In this document: positions 36,279 through 43,743 of the stretch, piece by piece | How positions within the stretch are numbered: the first letter of the stretch is position 1 | How the letters are laid out: each line of letters begins with the position of its first letter | Source of the DNA: Pseudomonas putida | GTDB lineage: Bacteria > Pseudomonadota > Gammaproteobacteria > Pseudomonadales > Pseudomonadaceae | DNA length: 64,000 nt | Reading direction: 5' to 3' | NCBI RefSeq assembly: GCF_028682395.1 | Contig: NZ_JANHLC010000005.1 | Coordinates: 124,001-188,000 of the forward strand | Notes under the pieces: model-generated | What the model saw: only the letters and a program-made list of their open reading frames with translations | Databases searched by the model: none | Told to the model about the DNA's origin: nothing | Position numbers and translations under genes: made by a program

Positions 36279-36515
36279 ATGAATCCCGAAAAGCTCGAAC
36301 TGCTGGTCACTCGCGAGATGCCCTTTGGCAAATACAAGGGTCGCATCCTGGCCGACCTGCCCGGTCAATACCTCAACTGGTTCGCCCGCGAAGGTTTTCC
36401 CCACGGAGAACTTGGCGGGTTGCTGGCCTTGATGCAGGAGATAGACCACAACGGCCTGTCCGATCTGCTCGACCCCTTGCGTGCCAAGCACGGCAAGCCC
36501 AAACCCCGCCACTGA
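36279..36515 (+). CDS. DUF3820 / QSregVF_b small protein
   Basis: 78 residues. The core MPFGKYKGRILADLPGQYLN-WF is the hallmark of the DUF3820 family, named in Pfam as putative quorum-sensing-regulated virulence factor. The longer open frame (from 36201) has no support, so ATG 36279 is used, though the ribosome site is weak. It ends 12 bases before the PLP enzyme and is probably co-transcribed with it. Confidence 0.82.
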   Translation: MNPEKLELLVTREMPFGKYKGRILADLPGQYLNWFAREGFPHGELGGLLALMQEIDHNGLSDLLDPLRAKHGKPKPRH

Positions 36516-36527
36516 CCGAGCCCCCCC

Positions 36528-37727
36528 ATGCCCCGCCATGCGCCGCACGCCCGCAACGAAGCCTTCTGGAACGCCTATGCCGAGCGCTATGACGCCGAGG
36601 AGGGGCCGATCAACCTGGAAAACGGCTACTTCGCGCGCATGACCCGTACGGTGCTCGAGGAGTACCAGCGCCAGATCGCCTTTATCAACCGCAGTAACTC
36701 GGTGTATGTGCGCCAGCACTTCGAGCACGGCACCAGCCTGCAGATTCGCCAGCAACTGGCCGACCTGCTGGGCCTGGACAGCGACACCCTCGCGCTGACC
36801 CGCAGCGCCAGCGAAGGCCTGCTCTCACTGATCCGTAACTACAACCGCCTGCAGCCGGGCGATCAAGTACTGATCTGCGACCTCGACTACCCCAGCGTGC
36901 AAGGTGCCATGCGTTGGCTGGCTGGCCAGCGCGGGGTCGAGCTGATTGAGATCGCCCTGCCCCATCCCGCCAGCCATGACGCCCTGGTCGACAGCTACCG
37001 CCAGGCCTTCCTGCGTTACCCGCGCCTGAAGCTGATGGTCCTGACCCATGTGACGCACCGCACCGGGCTGGTCTTGCCGGTGCGGGACATTGCCCATGTT
37101 GCGAAAGCGCACGGCATCGATGTCGTGCTCGATGGCGCGCACGCCCTCGGGCTGGTTGAATTCGACCTGGAAGATCTGGGTGTGGCCTTTGCCGGCTACA
37201 ACCTGCAGAAATGGATCGGCGGCCCGCTCAGCTTGGGTTTTATCTACATCGCTGCGGGGCGCCTGGGCGATATCGACCCGGATATGCAGGCGCCCCAGGT
37301 CAATGCAGCCGATATCCGCTCCCGCGTGCCCTACGGCACCCCCAATATTGCCGCCTGGATGACCCTGCCGCTGGTGTTCGAAGAGTACCGCAGCCTGGGC
37401 GGAGCTGCGGTCAAGGGCCCGCGGCTGAACTATTTGCGCGATCTTTGGGTCGCCCCGGTCCGCCAACTCAAGAACATCGAGGTGCTGACGCCGGACGATC
37501 CGCGCCTGTACTGCACCATTACCGCATTGCGCTTTCGCAATCGTGTCGACCAACAGCCCATGGTCGACCGATTACTCGCGGACTACGGCCTGTTTACCGT
37601 GGCCCGCGAGGGCTCGGCCTGCGGCCCGTGCATCCGCGTCACCCCGAGCCTGAGCACGCGCGAGGCGCATCTTCAGCGCCTGGTGTGCGCCCTGACTGAA
37701 CTCGACGCGCTTGATCAGGGGCTGTAA
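36528..37727 (+). CDS. Class V aminotransferase-fold PLP enzyme
   Basis: 399 residues. PLP lysine in AGYNLQKWIGGP, cofactor Asp in VVLDGAHALG, and THVTHRTGLVLPV before it, as in the isopenicillin-N epimerase/selenocysteine-lyase-like group. Reaction unknown: members act as epimerases, desulfurases, or lyases, and no catalytic Cys loop typical of cysteine desulfurases is apparent. The stop overlaps the convergent Cache gene by 13 bases. Confidence 0.85.
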   Translation: MPRHAPHARNEAFWNAYAERYDAEEGPINLENGYFARMTRTVLEEYQRQIAFINRSNSVYVRQHFEHGTSLQIRQQLADLLGLDSDTLALTRSASEGLLSLIRNYNRLQPGDQVLICDLDYPSVQGAMRWLAGQRGVELIEIALPHPASHDALVDSYRQAFLRYPRLKLMVLTHVTHRTGLVLPVRDIAHVAKAHGIDVVLDGAHALGLVEFDLEDLGVAFAGYNLQKWIGGPLSLGFIYIAAGRLGDIDPDMQAPQVNAADIRSRVPYGTPNIAAWMTLPLVFEEYRSLGGAAVKGPRLNYLRDLWVAPVRQLKNIEVLTPDDPRLYCTITALRFRNRVDQQPMVDRLLADYGLFTVAREGSACGPCIRVTPSLSTREAHLQRLVCALTELDALDQGL

Positions 37728-38560
37728 TAGCCCACCGCAATCAGCCAGTGGCCGACCTTGCGCAGATACGCGTGCTTGTCTTCGATTTTGCCGGTCACCG
37801 GGTTTTTCCAGCGATACTCATATTCGCCCTGATCCTGGCCGGCCATCATCGCCAGGATTGGCTCGCCCACCGGCTTGCCTTGCGGGTCCTTGACCTTGCT
37901 GAAGTCGGTGTTGATCAAGCGCAGATTGGTGCCGTGGGCCACGTAGCGCCCAGTGTCCAGGTCAACCACGAAGACATAGAGATCGTCCTGCAGATAACCG
38001 CCGCGCAGGTCATTGATCGCCCTGAGCGTGCCCGCCTCGTCCTTGCCCAAATCACTGGCAGCCTTGTCGAGCAGCGCTCGCGCCTGATCCGCCGACGCAC
38101 GGGGCAGGTAATAGCCCACCGCAAGGATCCGATCGCCAATGCGCTGGAAATACACCCGCTTGCGCTCGACCTTGCCGTCATTCCAATTCTGCCAGCGGTA
38201 CTCGGCCTGCTGGATACCGTTGGCCTCGGGAATCTTCAGCGCATCGGCAAATGCTTTGCGCAACTCCGGCCCTAGCACCGCCGAGACATCCCGCCCGATC
38301 AAGGCCGAGCTGGGGCCGCCACTGGCAAGCATCACGCCGTGGGTATCAACCACAAAGACGTAGCGGTCCTTGTCGACGAATTCGCCCTGGCGGCTGAACG
38401 CGGCGAACGCCTTGTCACCATTGTCGTGGTAGTAGGCCAGGGCCTTCTCTAGCAAGGCTTTGGCCGCACGCGCCTGCTCGGCGCTTTCTTCGGCGGCCTG
38501 CAACTGACTGCCGCTTAGCAGCAGCCAGCCCAGCAGCATGCATGTGAACCACTTACCCAT
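37715..38560 (-). CDS. Exported protein with two tandem Cache domains
   Basis: 281 residues. A signal peptide (WFTCMLLGWLLLSGSQLQA) is followed by two clearly duplicated Cache-like units: DRYVFVVDTHG ... RIGDRILAVGYYLP and DLYVFVVDLDTG ... KVGHWLIAVGYYSP. Cache domains bind small ligands in sensors, but here no membrane helix or signalling domain follows, so it should be free in the periplasm. ATG 38560 follows GAGGGA; the upstream extension is not needed. Its partner is unknown. Confidence 0.88.
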   Translation of the reverse strand: MGKWFTCMLLGWLLLSGSQLQAAEESAEQARAAKALLEKALAYYHDNGDKAFAAFSRQGEFVDKDRYVFVVDTHGVMLASGGPSSALIGRDVSAVLGPELRKAFADALKIPEANGIQQAEYRWQNWNDGKVERKRVYFQRIGDRILAVGYYLPRASADQARALLDKAASDLGKDEAGTLRAINDLRGGYLQDDLYVFVVDLDTGRYVAHGTNLRLINTDFSKVKDPQGKPVGEPILAMMAGQDQGEYEYRWKNPVTGKIEDKHAYLRKVGHWLIAVGYYSP

Positions 38561-38641
38561 CTCGCGTCCCTCGCTCCTGTGCGTGTCATCAGAGCGTAGA
38601 CGGTCGAGAGAAATGACCAAGCATTCAGTAGGAGAATGCCA

Positions 38642-38675
38642 AGGCTGGCCTCAACGGGATCGCTGGGGCCAGCCT
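38642..38675. terminator. hairpin downstream of the coiled-coil gene
   Basis: AGGCTGGCC and GGCCAGCCT pair perfectly across a 16-base loop, 9 bases after the stop of the gene at 38684-39517 (minus). No T-run. Confidence 0.35.
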
Positions 38676-38683
38676 GGCAGGCT

Positions 38684-39517
38684 TCAAGGACGGGCGTTGA
38701 GCTGTTGCTGCAGATTCTGGATCTGGCTTTGCAGCGTGCTGATATTGCGCGTGACCTGGCCACGGAACGCATCGAACTCGGCCGTGCTGGCACCGCTCGC
38801 GGCCGCGGGGCGGGTTTCCTGCTCGCTCTTGAGAACGATCAGTTCCTGTTCCAGACGCTCGATAGCCGCACTCGGATTGCCCTGTTTCTTCAGGGCCGCG
38901 ATGTCGCTCGCCAGGCTCTTGAGTTGAGCCTCAAGCTTGGCCTGATCGCCCTGGGCCGCCTTGAGGCTGGCCAACTCCGCCGTCAGGCTTTTGACCTGGG
39001 CCTGCAACTGGCCCTGGACATTGAGTTGCTCGGCGGTCTGCGCGCTCATCTGCTCCAAACGCTTGTCCAGGCCGCTCTGCTGGCCGGCTACGCCCTGTTG
39101 CTGCTTACCCTGTTCCAGCAGGCGGCTTTCCAACTGGCGAACCTGCAACTTGAGCGCCTCGCTGTCACTGGTCACGCTCGATTCACTGGCGACCACCTTG
39201 CCGGAGATATCCTGCAACCGCCCCGCGGCTTCCTCGCTGATCCGCGCGAAGCTTTCCTGGGTCGCCACCAACTGTTGTTCCATCAGGGAGATCTGCTGGA
39301 AGCTCCACCAGCCCAAGCCGACCAGGGCAATGAAAAACGCCCCCAGCAACGCCCACAACGGCCCGGTACTGGGCCCCTTGACCCGCACCACCGGCGTAGT
39401 GCGCGACGACACCGTGGTGCGTTCGCGGGCGCCAACCGTGGACGGATAATCATCCTCGTCGCGTTCCTTGGCACTCAAGCTCGGCAAATCGAAATCGTCA
39501 TTGGCATCATTACGCAT
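38684..39517 (-). CDS. Single-pass membrane coiled-coil protein
   Basis: 277 residues. A charged N-terminus (about 50 residues), one membrane helix (GPLWALLGAFFIALVGLGWW), then about 200 residues of heptad-rich Gln/Leu/Ser coiled coil facing the periplasm. Such proteins are often annotated as DNA-repair ATPases from coiled-coil similarity; no ATPase motif is present. GAAAGG precedes ATG 39517. Probably a structural envelope protein; function unknown. Confidence 0.75.
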   Translation of the reverse strand: MRNDANDDFDLPSLSAKERDEDDYPSTVGARERTTVSSRTTPVVRVKGPSTGPLWALLGAFFIALVGLGWWSFQQISLMEQQLVATQESFARISEEAAGRLQDISGKVVASESSVTSDSEALKLQVRQLESRLLEQGKQQQGVAGQQSGLDKRLEQMSAQTAEQLNVQGQLQAQVKSLTAELASLKAAQGDQAKLEAQLKSLASDIAALKKQGNPSAAIERLEQELIVLKSEQETRPAAASGASTAEFDAFRGQVTRNISTLQSQIQNLQQQLNARP

Positions 39518-39607
39518 GGATCAACCTTTCTCAGCGGTACCGGCTAAATGCCGGAAGTATAAACAGCTTGCCCGGCGCACTGATCGACTGCGCAGGCCAC
39601 AATCGGT

Positions 39608-40612
39608 TCAGACATATTGACCGGATGTATCCTGGGCTTGCCACCAATGGCAGAACTCATCCAGGGCGGTCCACAGACTCACGCTGGGTTCATAACCGAG
39701 ATAGTGCCGGGCGCGACTGATATCCAGGGTGAAATCCTTGTTCATCACCTGCATGCCCAGGCGCGACAGCGTCGGCTCCGGACGCCCCGGCCAGAGCTTG
39801 CATACACCTTCGTTGAGCGCCGCCACACTATAGGCCAGGCCATAAGAACGGTAGCGCGTGACCTGAGGCACCTGCATACGCCGCATCACGTAATTGACCA
39901 CGTCCCAGAGCGGCACCGGCGCGCCGTTGCTGATGTTGTAGGCCTTGCCCAAAGCGGCCTCGCCAACCTGCAGGGCGCTGAGCAATGCCGCGTTCAGGTT
40001 CTGCACGCTGGTGAAATCGACCTTGTTCAGACCATTGCCGACAATGGCCAAACGGCCCTTGCGTTGCATGCGCAACAGGCGTGGGAAAATGCTCATGTCG
40101 CCGGCGCCGGTCACGAAGCGCGGCCGTAGCGCCAGCACTTCCAGGCCAAACTCCTGGGCACCGAACACCTTCTGTTCGGCGAGGAACTTGGTCGCCGCGT
40201 AAGGGTGCTTAAATCGCTTGGGCACCTGCTCCTCGGTCAAGCCAAGATGGGAGCGTCCATCGAAGTAGATCGACGGCGACGACAAATGCACCAACCGGCG
40301 CACCTGCTGTTTGAGGCAGGCCTCGACCACGTTCTCGGTGACCAGCACATTACCCTGGTGAAAGTCCTGATAACGGCCCCACAACCCCACCGCACCCGCG
40401 CAATGCACCACGGCTTCGACATCACGGCACAGGTCGTGCACCCGTTGCCCGTCGGTCAGATCACCCGGAACAAACTCGGCGCCACGGCGTACCAGATGCT
40501 CGACGCTTTGCTCCCGGCGCCCGTTGACGCGGACCTCGAAACCCTGCTCCAGGGCGCAGCGCGCAAAGCGCCCGCCGATAAAGCCGCTCGCGCCGGTGAC
40601 CAGAATTTTCAT
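39608..40612 (-). CDS. NAD(P)-dependent epimerase/dehydratase-type oxidoreductase (3-beta-HSD-like)
   Basis: 334 residues. Rossmann motif TGASGFIGG at the N-terminus, YAATK as the YxxxK catalytic pair, and LSSPSIYFDG carrying the Ser/Thr. It is an extended SDR; similarity to 3-beta-hydroxysteroid dehydrogenase/isomerase-like proteins is general and the substrate is unknown. ATG 40612 is preceded by TTGGAG and gives the canonical N-terminus. Upstream is argP, in the same direction with 52 bases between. Confidence 0.88.
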   Translation of the reverse strand: MKILVTGASGFIGGRFARCALEQGFEVRVNGRREQSVEHLVRRGAEFVPGDLTDGQRVHDLCRDVEAVVHCAGAVGLWGRYQDFHQGNVLVTENVVEACLKQQVRRLVHLSSPSIYFDGRSHLGLTEEQVPKRFKHPYAATKFLAEQKVFGAQEFGLEVLALRPRFVTGAGDMSIFPRLLRMQRKGRLAIVGNGLNKVDFTSVQNLNAALLSALQVGEAALGKAYNISNGAPVPLWDVVNYVMRRMQVPQVTRYRSYGLAYSVAALNEGVCKLWPGRPEPTLSRLGMQVMNKDFTLDISRARHYLGYEPSVSLWTALDEFCHWWQAQDTSGQYV

Positions 40613-40664
40613 GCCTTGCTCCAATTGCCTTGATTCGTACTGCCCATTGCCTGATGCCACGCTT

Positions 40665-41558
40665 TTATAGACTAGAAACCAGCCAACGCCCCGACTCGCG
40701 GGACAACTGCTCGGTCAACAGCGCCAATAACTGACCGCCATTGCGCCAATGATGCCAGTACAGGGGCACATCGATGGGCTTATCTGGCAACAACTCGCGC
40801 AAAACCCCGCGTTCCAGTTGCTCGCGCACCTGCAATTCCGGCACCAGGCCCCAGCCCAGCCCTGCCTCGATCAGGCGAATAAAGCCTTCGGAGGATGGGC
40901 ACAAGTGGTGCTCGAAACCGCCATCAACCCCCAGTAACGCCAGGTAGCGGTGCTGAAGAAAGTCATCCGGACCAAAGACCAGCGCCGGCGTGCGCGGCAG
41001 TTGGGCCGGGACCACCTCATCGGTGAAGTGGCGGGCAATGAAGTCCGGGCTGGCCAAGGCCCGATAGCGCATCGACCCCAGCAGCAGGCTACGGGCGCCG
41101 GCCAGCGGACGCTCGATGGCGCAGATACAAGCCGCGACCTCGCCAGCGCGCATGCGCTTAAGGCCAACCGTCTGGTCCTCCACCACCAGGTCCAGCAGCA
41201 GATGTTGCTGCGCGCAAAAATCGCTGACCGCCGCCGCCCACCAGGTGGCCAGGCTGTCGGCGTTCAAGGCGATGCGCAGGCGGTCCGGCAGGCCCTCTTC
41301 ATCCAGGCTCGGCACCAGGCTCTGCAAATCCCGCTCAAGCAGGCGCACCTGTTGCACGTGGTTGAGCAGGCGCCGGCCTATCTCGGTCGGCGTCGGCGGT
41401 GTTGCACGAATCAGCACTGGCTGGCCGACCCGTGCTTCCAGCAGTTTGATCCGCTGGGAAATCGCCGACTGCGAAAGCCCTAGCACCTGGGCGCCACGCT
41501 CGAATCCGGCCTGTTCCACCACCGCGGCAAGGGCGGAAAGCAGCTTGTAGTCGAACAT
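40665..41558 (-). CDS. argP: LysR-family regulator ArgP
   Basis: 297 residues. Winged HTH at 1-60 (LLSALAAVVEQAGFERGAQV, LGLSQSAISQRIKLLEARVG) with a ligand domain. The N-terminal start MFDYKLLSALAAVVEQ is typical of ArgP (IciA), which activates the argO exporter in response to arginine and is restrained by lysine. AGGAAA before ATG 41558 fixes the start. It is divergent from the ACT-argO pair, which fits. Confidence 0.92.
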   Translation of the reverse strand: MFDYKLLSALAAVVEQAGFERGAQVLGLSQSAISQRIKLLEARVGQPVLIRATPPTPTEIGRRLLNHVQQVRLLERDLQSLVPSLDEEGLPDRLRIALNADSLATWWAAAVSDFCAQQHLLLDLVVEDQTVGLKRMRAGEVAACICAIERPLAGARSLLLGSMRYRALASPDFIARHFTDEVVPAQLPRTPALVFGPDDFLQHRYLALLGVDGGFEHHLCPSSEGFIRLIEAGLGWGLVPELQVREQLERGVLRELLPDKPIDVPLYWHHWRNGGQLLALLTEQLSRESGRWLVSSL

Positions 41559-41654
41559 CAGTTTTCCTAATGAGCGATCAGTAATATTGGTTTTTCTTAT
41601 ATACACCGCTAGCGCAAAATAGCCAGCACGAAATCCCGAACCAAGGATCGCCCC

Positions 41655-42056
41655 ATGTCTGGCCAAACCTCCCTGCCTCTCCTTCTGCGCAGCATGAGCC
41701 CGCAGTTGAACGAGGGTGACTATGTCTTTTGCACCCTGGCCGAAGACACCCCGCTACAGGGCCGCAGCGTCATTGCCAGCATCCGCGAACAGGAAGGTCT
41801 GAGTGTCGTACTCGCCCGGCAGGACGCCGATGCCCTGGGTCTGAGCTACGACTACGTGGCCGCCTGGATCACCCTGAGCGTGCACTCCGCACTCGCCGCC
41901 GTGGGTCTGACCGCCGCTTTCGCCGGTGCACTGGGACGCGCCGAGATCAGTTGCAACGTGATTGCCGGCTTCTACCACGACCATCTGTTTGTCGCCCGTG
42001 CCGACGCCGCGCGCGCCATGGCCGTATTGAAACAACTCGCAGCCCACGGGGAGTAA
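41655..42056 (+). CDS. ACT-domain protein
   Basis: 133 residues belonging to the COG3602-type ACT group (MSPQLNEGDYVFCTL at the start; AEISCNVIAGFYHDHLFV near the end). ACT domains bind amino acids. AAGGA precedes ATG 41655. It is 5 bases upstream of argO and divergent from argP, so it may be an amino acid-sensing partner of export, which is an inference from context alone. Confidence 0.87.
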   Translation: MSGQTSLPLLLRSMSPQLNEGDYVFCTLAEDTPLQGRSVIASIREQEGLSVVLARQDADALGLSYDYVAAWITLSVHSALAAVGLTAAFAGALGRAEISCNVIAGFYHDHLFVARADAARAMAVLKQLAAHGE

Positions 42057-42061
42057 CGACG

Positions 42062-42664
42062 ATGTGGCAAAGCTATATCAATGGCCTGTTAATGGCCTTC
42101 GGCCTGATCATGGCGATCGGAAGCCAAAATGCCTTTGTCCTGGCCCAGAGCCTGCGCCGTGAACATCATCTGCCGGTCGCCGCGTTCTGCGTGATCTGCG
42201 ATGGGTTGCTGGTCGCCGCCGGGGTCTTCGGTCTGGCGACCATCCTCGCGCAAAGCCCGTTGCTGCTGTCGATCGCACGCTGGGGCGGCGCCGCGTTCCT
42301 GCTCTGGTACGGCGCCATGGCGCTGCGTCGGGCCTGCTCTAAACAGAGCCTGCAACAGGACGCCGGCCACACCGCACGCTCACTGCGCACGGTAATGCTG
42401 AGCGCCCTGGCGGTTACGCTGCTCAATCCCCATGTCTATCTCGATACCGTGCTGCTGATCGGTTCGCTCGGCGCCCAGCAAAGCGTTCCCGGCGCGTATG
42501 TCGTGGGCGCGGCCAGCGCGTCGTTGCTGTGGTTCTCGGCCCTGGCCTTCGGCGGTGCCTGGCTCGCTCCGTGGCTGGCACGCCCAACCACCTGGCGCAT
42601 TCTCGACGTGCTGGTAGCCGCCATGATGTTCGCCGTCGCCGCTCAGTTGATCAGTGCTGGCTGA
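42062..42664 (+). CDS. argO: Arginine/lysine exporter ArgO (LysE family)
   Basis: 200 residues with six membrane helices and the LysE signature (GLLMAFGLIMAIGSQNAFVL, VICDGLLVAAGVFG, ALAVTLLNPHVYLDTVLLIG). It exports basic amino acids from the cytoplasm. GGGGAG eight bases ahead sets ATG 42062; the same frame is open further upstream through the ACT gene but that is a shadow. Divergent argP is the expected regulator. Confidence 0.93.
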   Translation: MWQSYINGLLMAFGLIMAIGSQNAFVLAQSLRREHHLPVAAFCVICDGLLVAAGVFGLATILAQSPLLLSIARWGGAAFLLWYGAMALRRACSKQSLQQDAGHTARSLRTVMLSALAVTLLNPHVYLDTVLLIGSLGAQQSVPGAYVVGAASASLLWFSALAFGGAWLAPWLARPTTWRILDVLVAAMMFAVAAQLISAG

Positions 42665-42730
42665 TTATTCCAAAAGGCTCTGGAACCTCTATTCCACAAA
42701 GTTGTTGCGTGGTTTTGCCGCACCCCCGGT

Positions 42731-42738
42731 GCTATGAT
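42731..42738 (+). promoter_or_regulatory. extended -10 promoter of sodB
   Basis: TGCTATGAT (TG one base before TATGAT, 42733-42738) is an extended -10 about 100 bases before sodB; the -35 region is poor. Confidence 0.4.
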
Positions 42739-42839
42739 CCAAGACTTGCGCCGCAAAGAGTACAAACTCCACGGCGCGTGTCTGGCCGCCCGTGATCGGC
42801 CTTGCGCTCACCGCAACTGACCTGATTAGGAGAATCATC

Positions 42840-43436
42840 ATGGCTTTCGAATTGCCGCCGCTGCCTTACGCACACGATGCCCTGCAGCCGCACATTTCCA
42901 AGGAAACCCTGGAATTCCACCACGACAAGCACCACAACACCTACGTCGTGAACCTGAACAACCTGGTGCCAGGCACCGAGTTCGAAGGCAAGACTCTGGA
43001 AGAGATCGTCAAATCCTCTTCCGGCGGCATCTTCAACAACGCCGCCCAGGTCTGGAACCACACCTTCTACTGGAACTGCCTATCGCCTAATGGCGGCGGT
43101 CAGCCAACCGGCGCACTGGCCGAGGCCATCAACGCAGCGTTCGGTTCCTTCGACAAGTTCAAGGAAGAGTTCAGCAAGACCTCCATCGGCACCTTCGGCT
43201 CCGGCTGGGGCTGGCTGGTGAAGAAGGCTGACGGTTCCCTGGCGCTGGCCAGCACCATCGGCGCCGGCAACCCGCTGACCAGCGGCGACACCCCGCTGCT
43301 GACCTGCGACGTCTGGGAACACGCCTACTACATCGACTACCGCAACGTACGTCCGAAGTATGTCGAAGCTTTCTGGAACCTGGTGAATTGGAAGTTCGTC
43401 GCCGAGCAGTTCGAAGGCAAGCACTTCGTCGCTTAA
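42840..43436 (+). CDS. sodB: Superoxide dismutase, iron type
   Basis: 198 residues, the usual SodB length. Metal ligands in E. coli numbering are H27 ([12 protein letters not shown]), H74 ([10 protein letters not shown]), D157 and H161 ([13 protein letters not shown]). [10 protein letters not shown] and GSGWGWLV are typical of the Fe enzyme. AGGAGA precedes ATG 42840. It is monocistronic with a strong terminator, followed by bifA as in P. aeruginosa. Confidence 0.97.
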   Translation: MAFELPPLPYAHDALQPHISKETLEFHHDKHHNTYVVNLNNLVPGTEFEGKTLEEIVKSSSGGIFNNAAQVWNHTFYWNCLSPNGGGQPTGALAEAINAAFGSFDKFKEEFSKTSIGTFGSGWGWLVKKADGSLALASTIGAGNPLTSGDTPLLTCDVWEHAYYIDYRNVRPKYVEAFWNLVNWKFVAEQFEGKHFVA

Positions 43437-43454
43437 GACCGCTTCTCGCCACAG

Positions 43455-43483
43455 AAAAAACCCGGCCTGGCCGGGTTTTTTTT
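43455..43483 (+). terminator. intrinsic terminator of sodB
   Basis: AAAAAACCCGG and CCGGGTTTTTTTT flank CCTGG, 18 bases after the stop. Confidence 0.92.
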
Positions 43484-43550
43484 GCGTGTTCTCCAAGCAC
43501 TTTCAAAGCAGCAATGCCCGTACGCAACTAGTATCAAATCTGCGCAAAAA

Positions 43551-43580
43551 AAACCGTGCCCCCCTCAAGTTGCGCGGTTT
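43551..43580. repeat. second hairpin in the sodB-bifA gap
   Basis: AAACCGTGC and GCGCGGTTT pair with one G-T, loop 12 bases, preceded by an A-run. The gap (43437-43743) otherwise holds only the sodB terminator and the bifA leader. Confidence 0.4.
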
Positions 43581-43743
43581 GCCGACCGACATACTGTCCA
43601 GCCCCCGACGAATACGCACCAACCGCGGGGTCCAGGCCCGCCCTGAAAGCCGGACGGGCTTGAATGTCCCTTTGACTGCCGGGACCGGATTGCCAATACT
43701 CATGGCAACTTGATGCCACTCGCTCGGAACAAGGAATAGCCCT

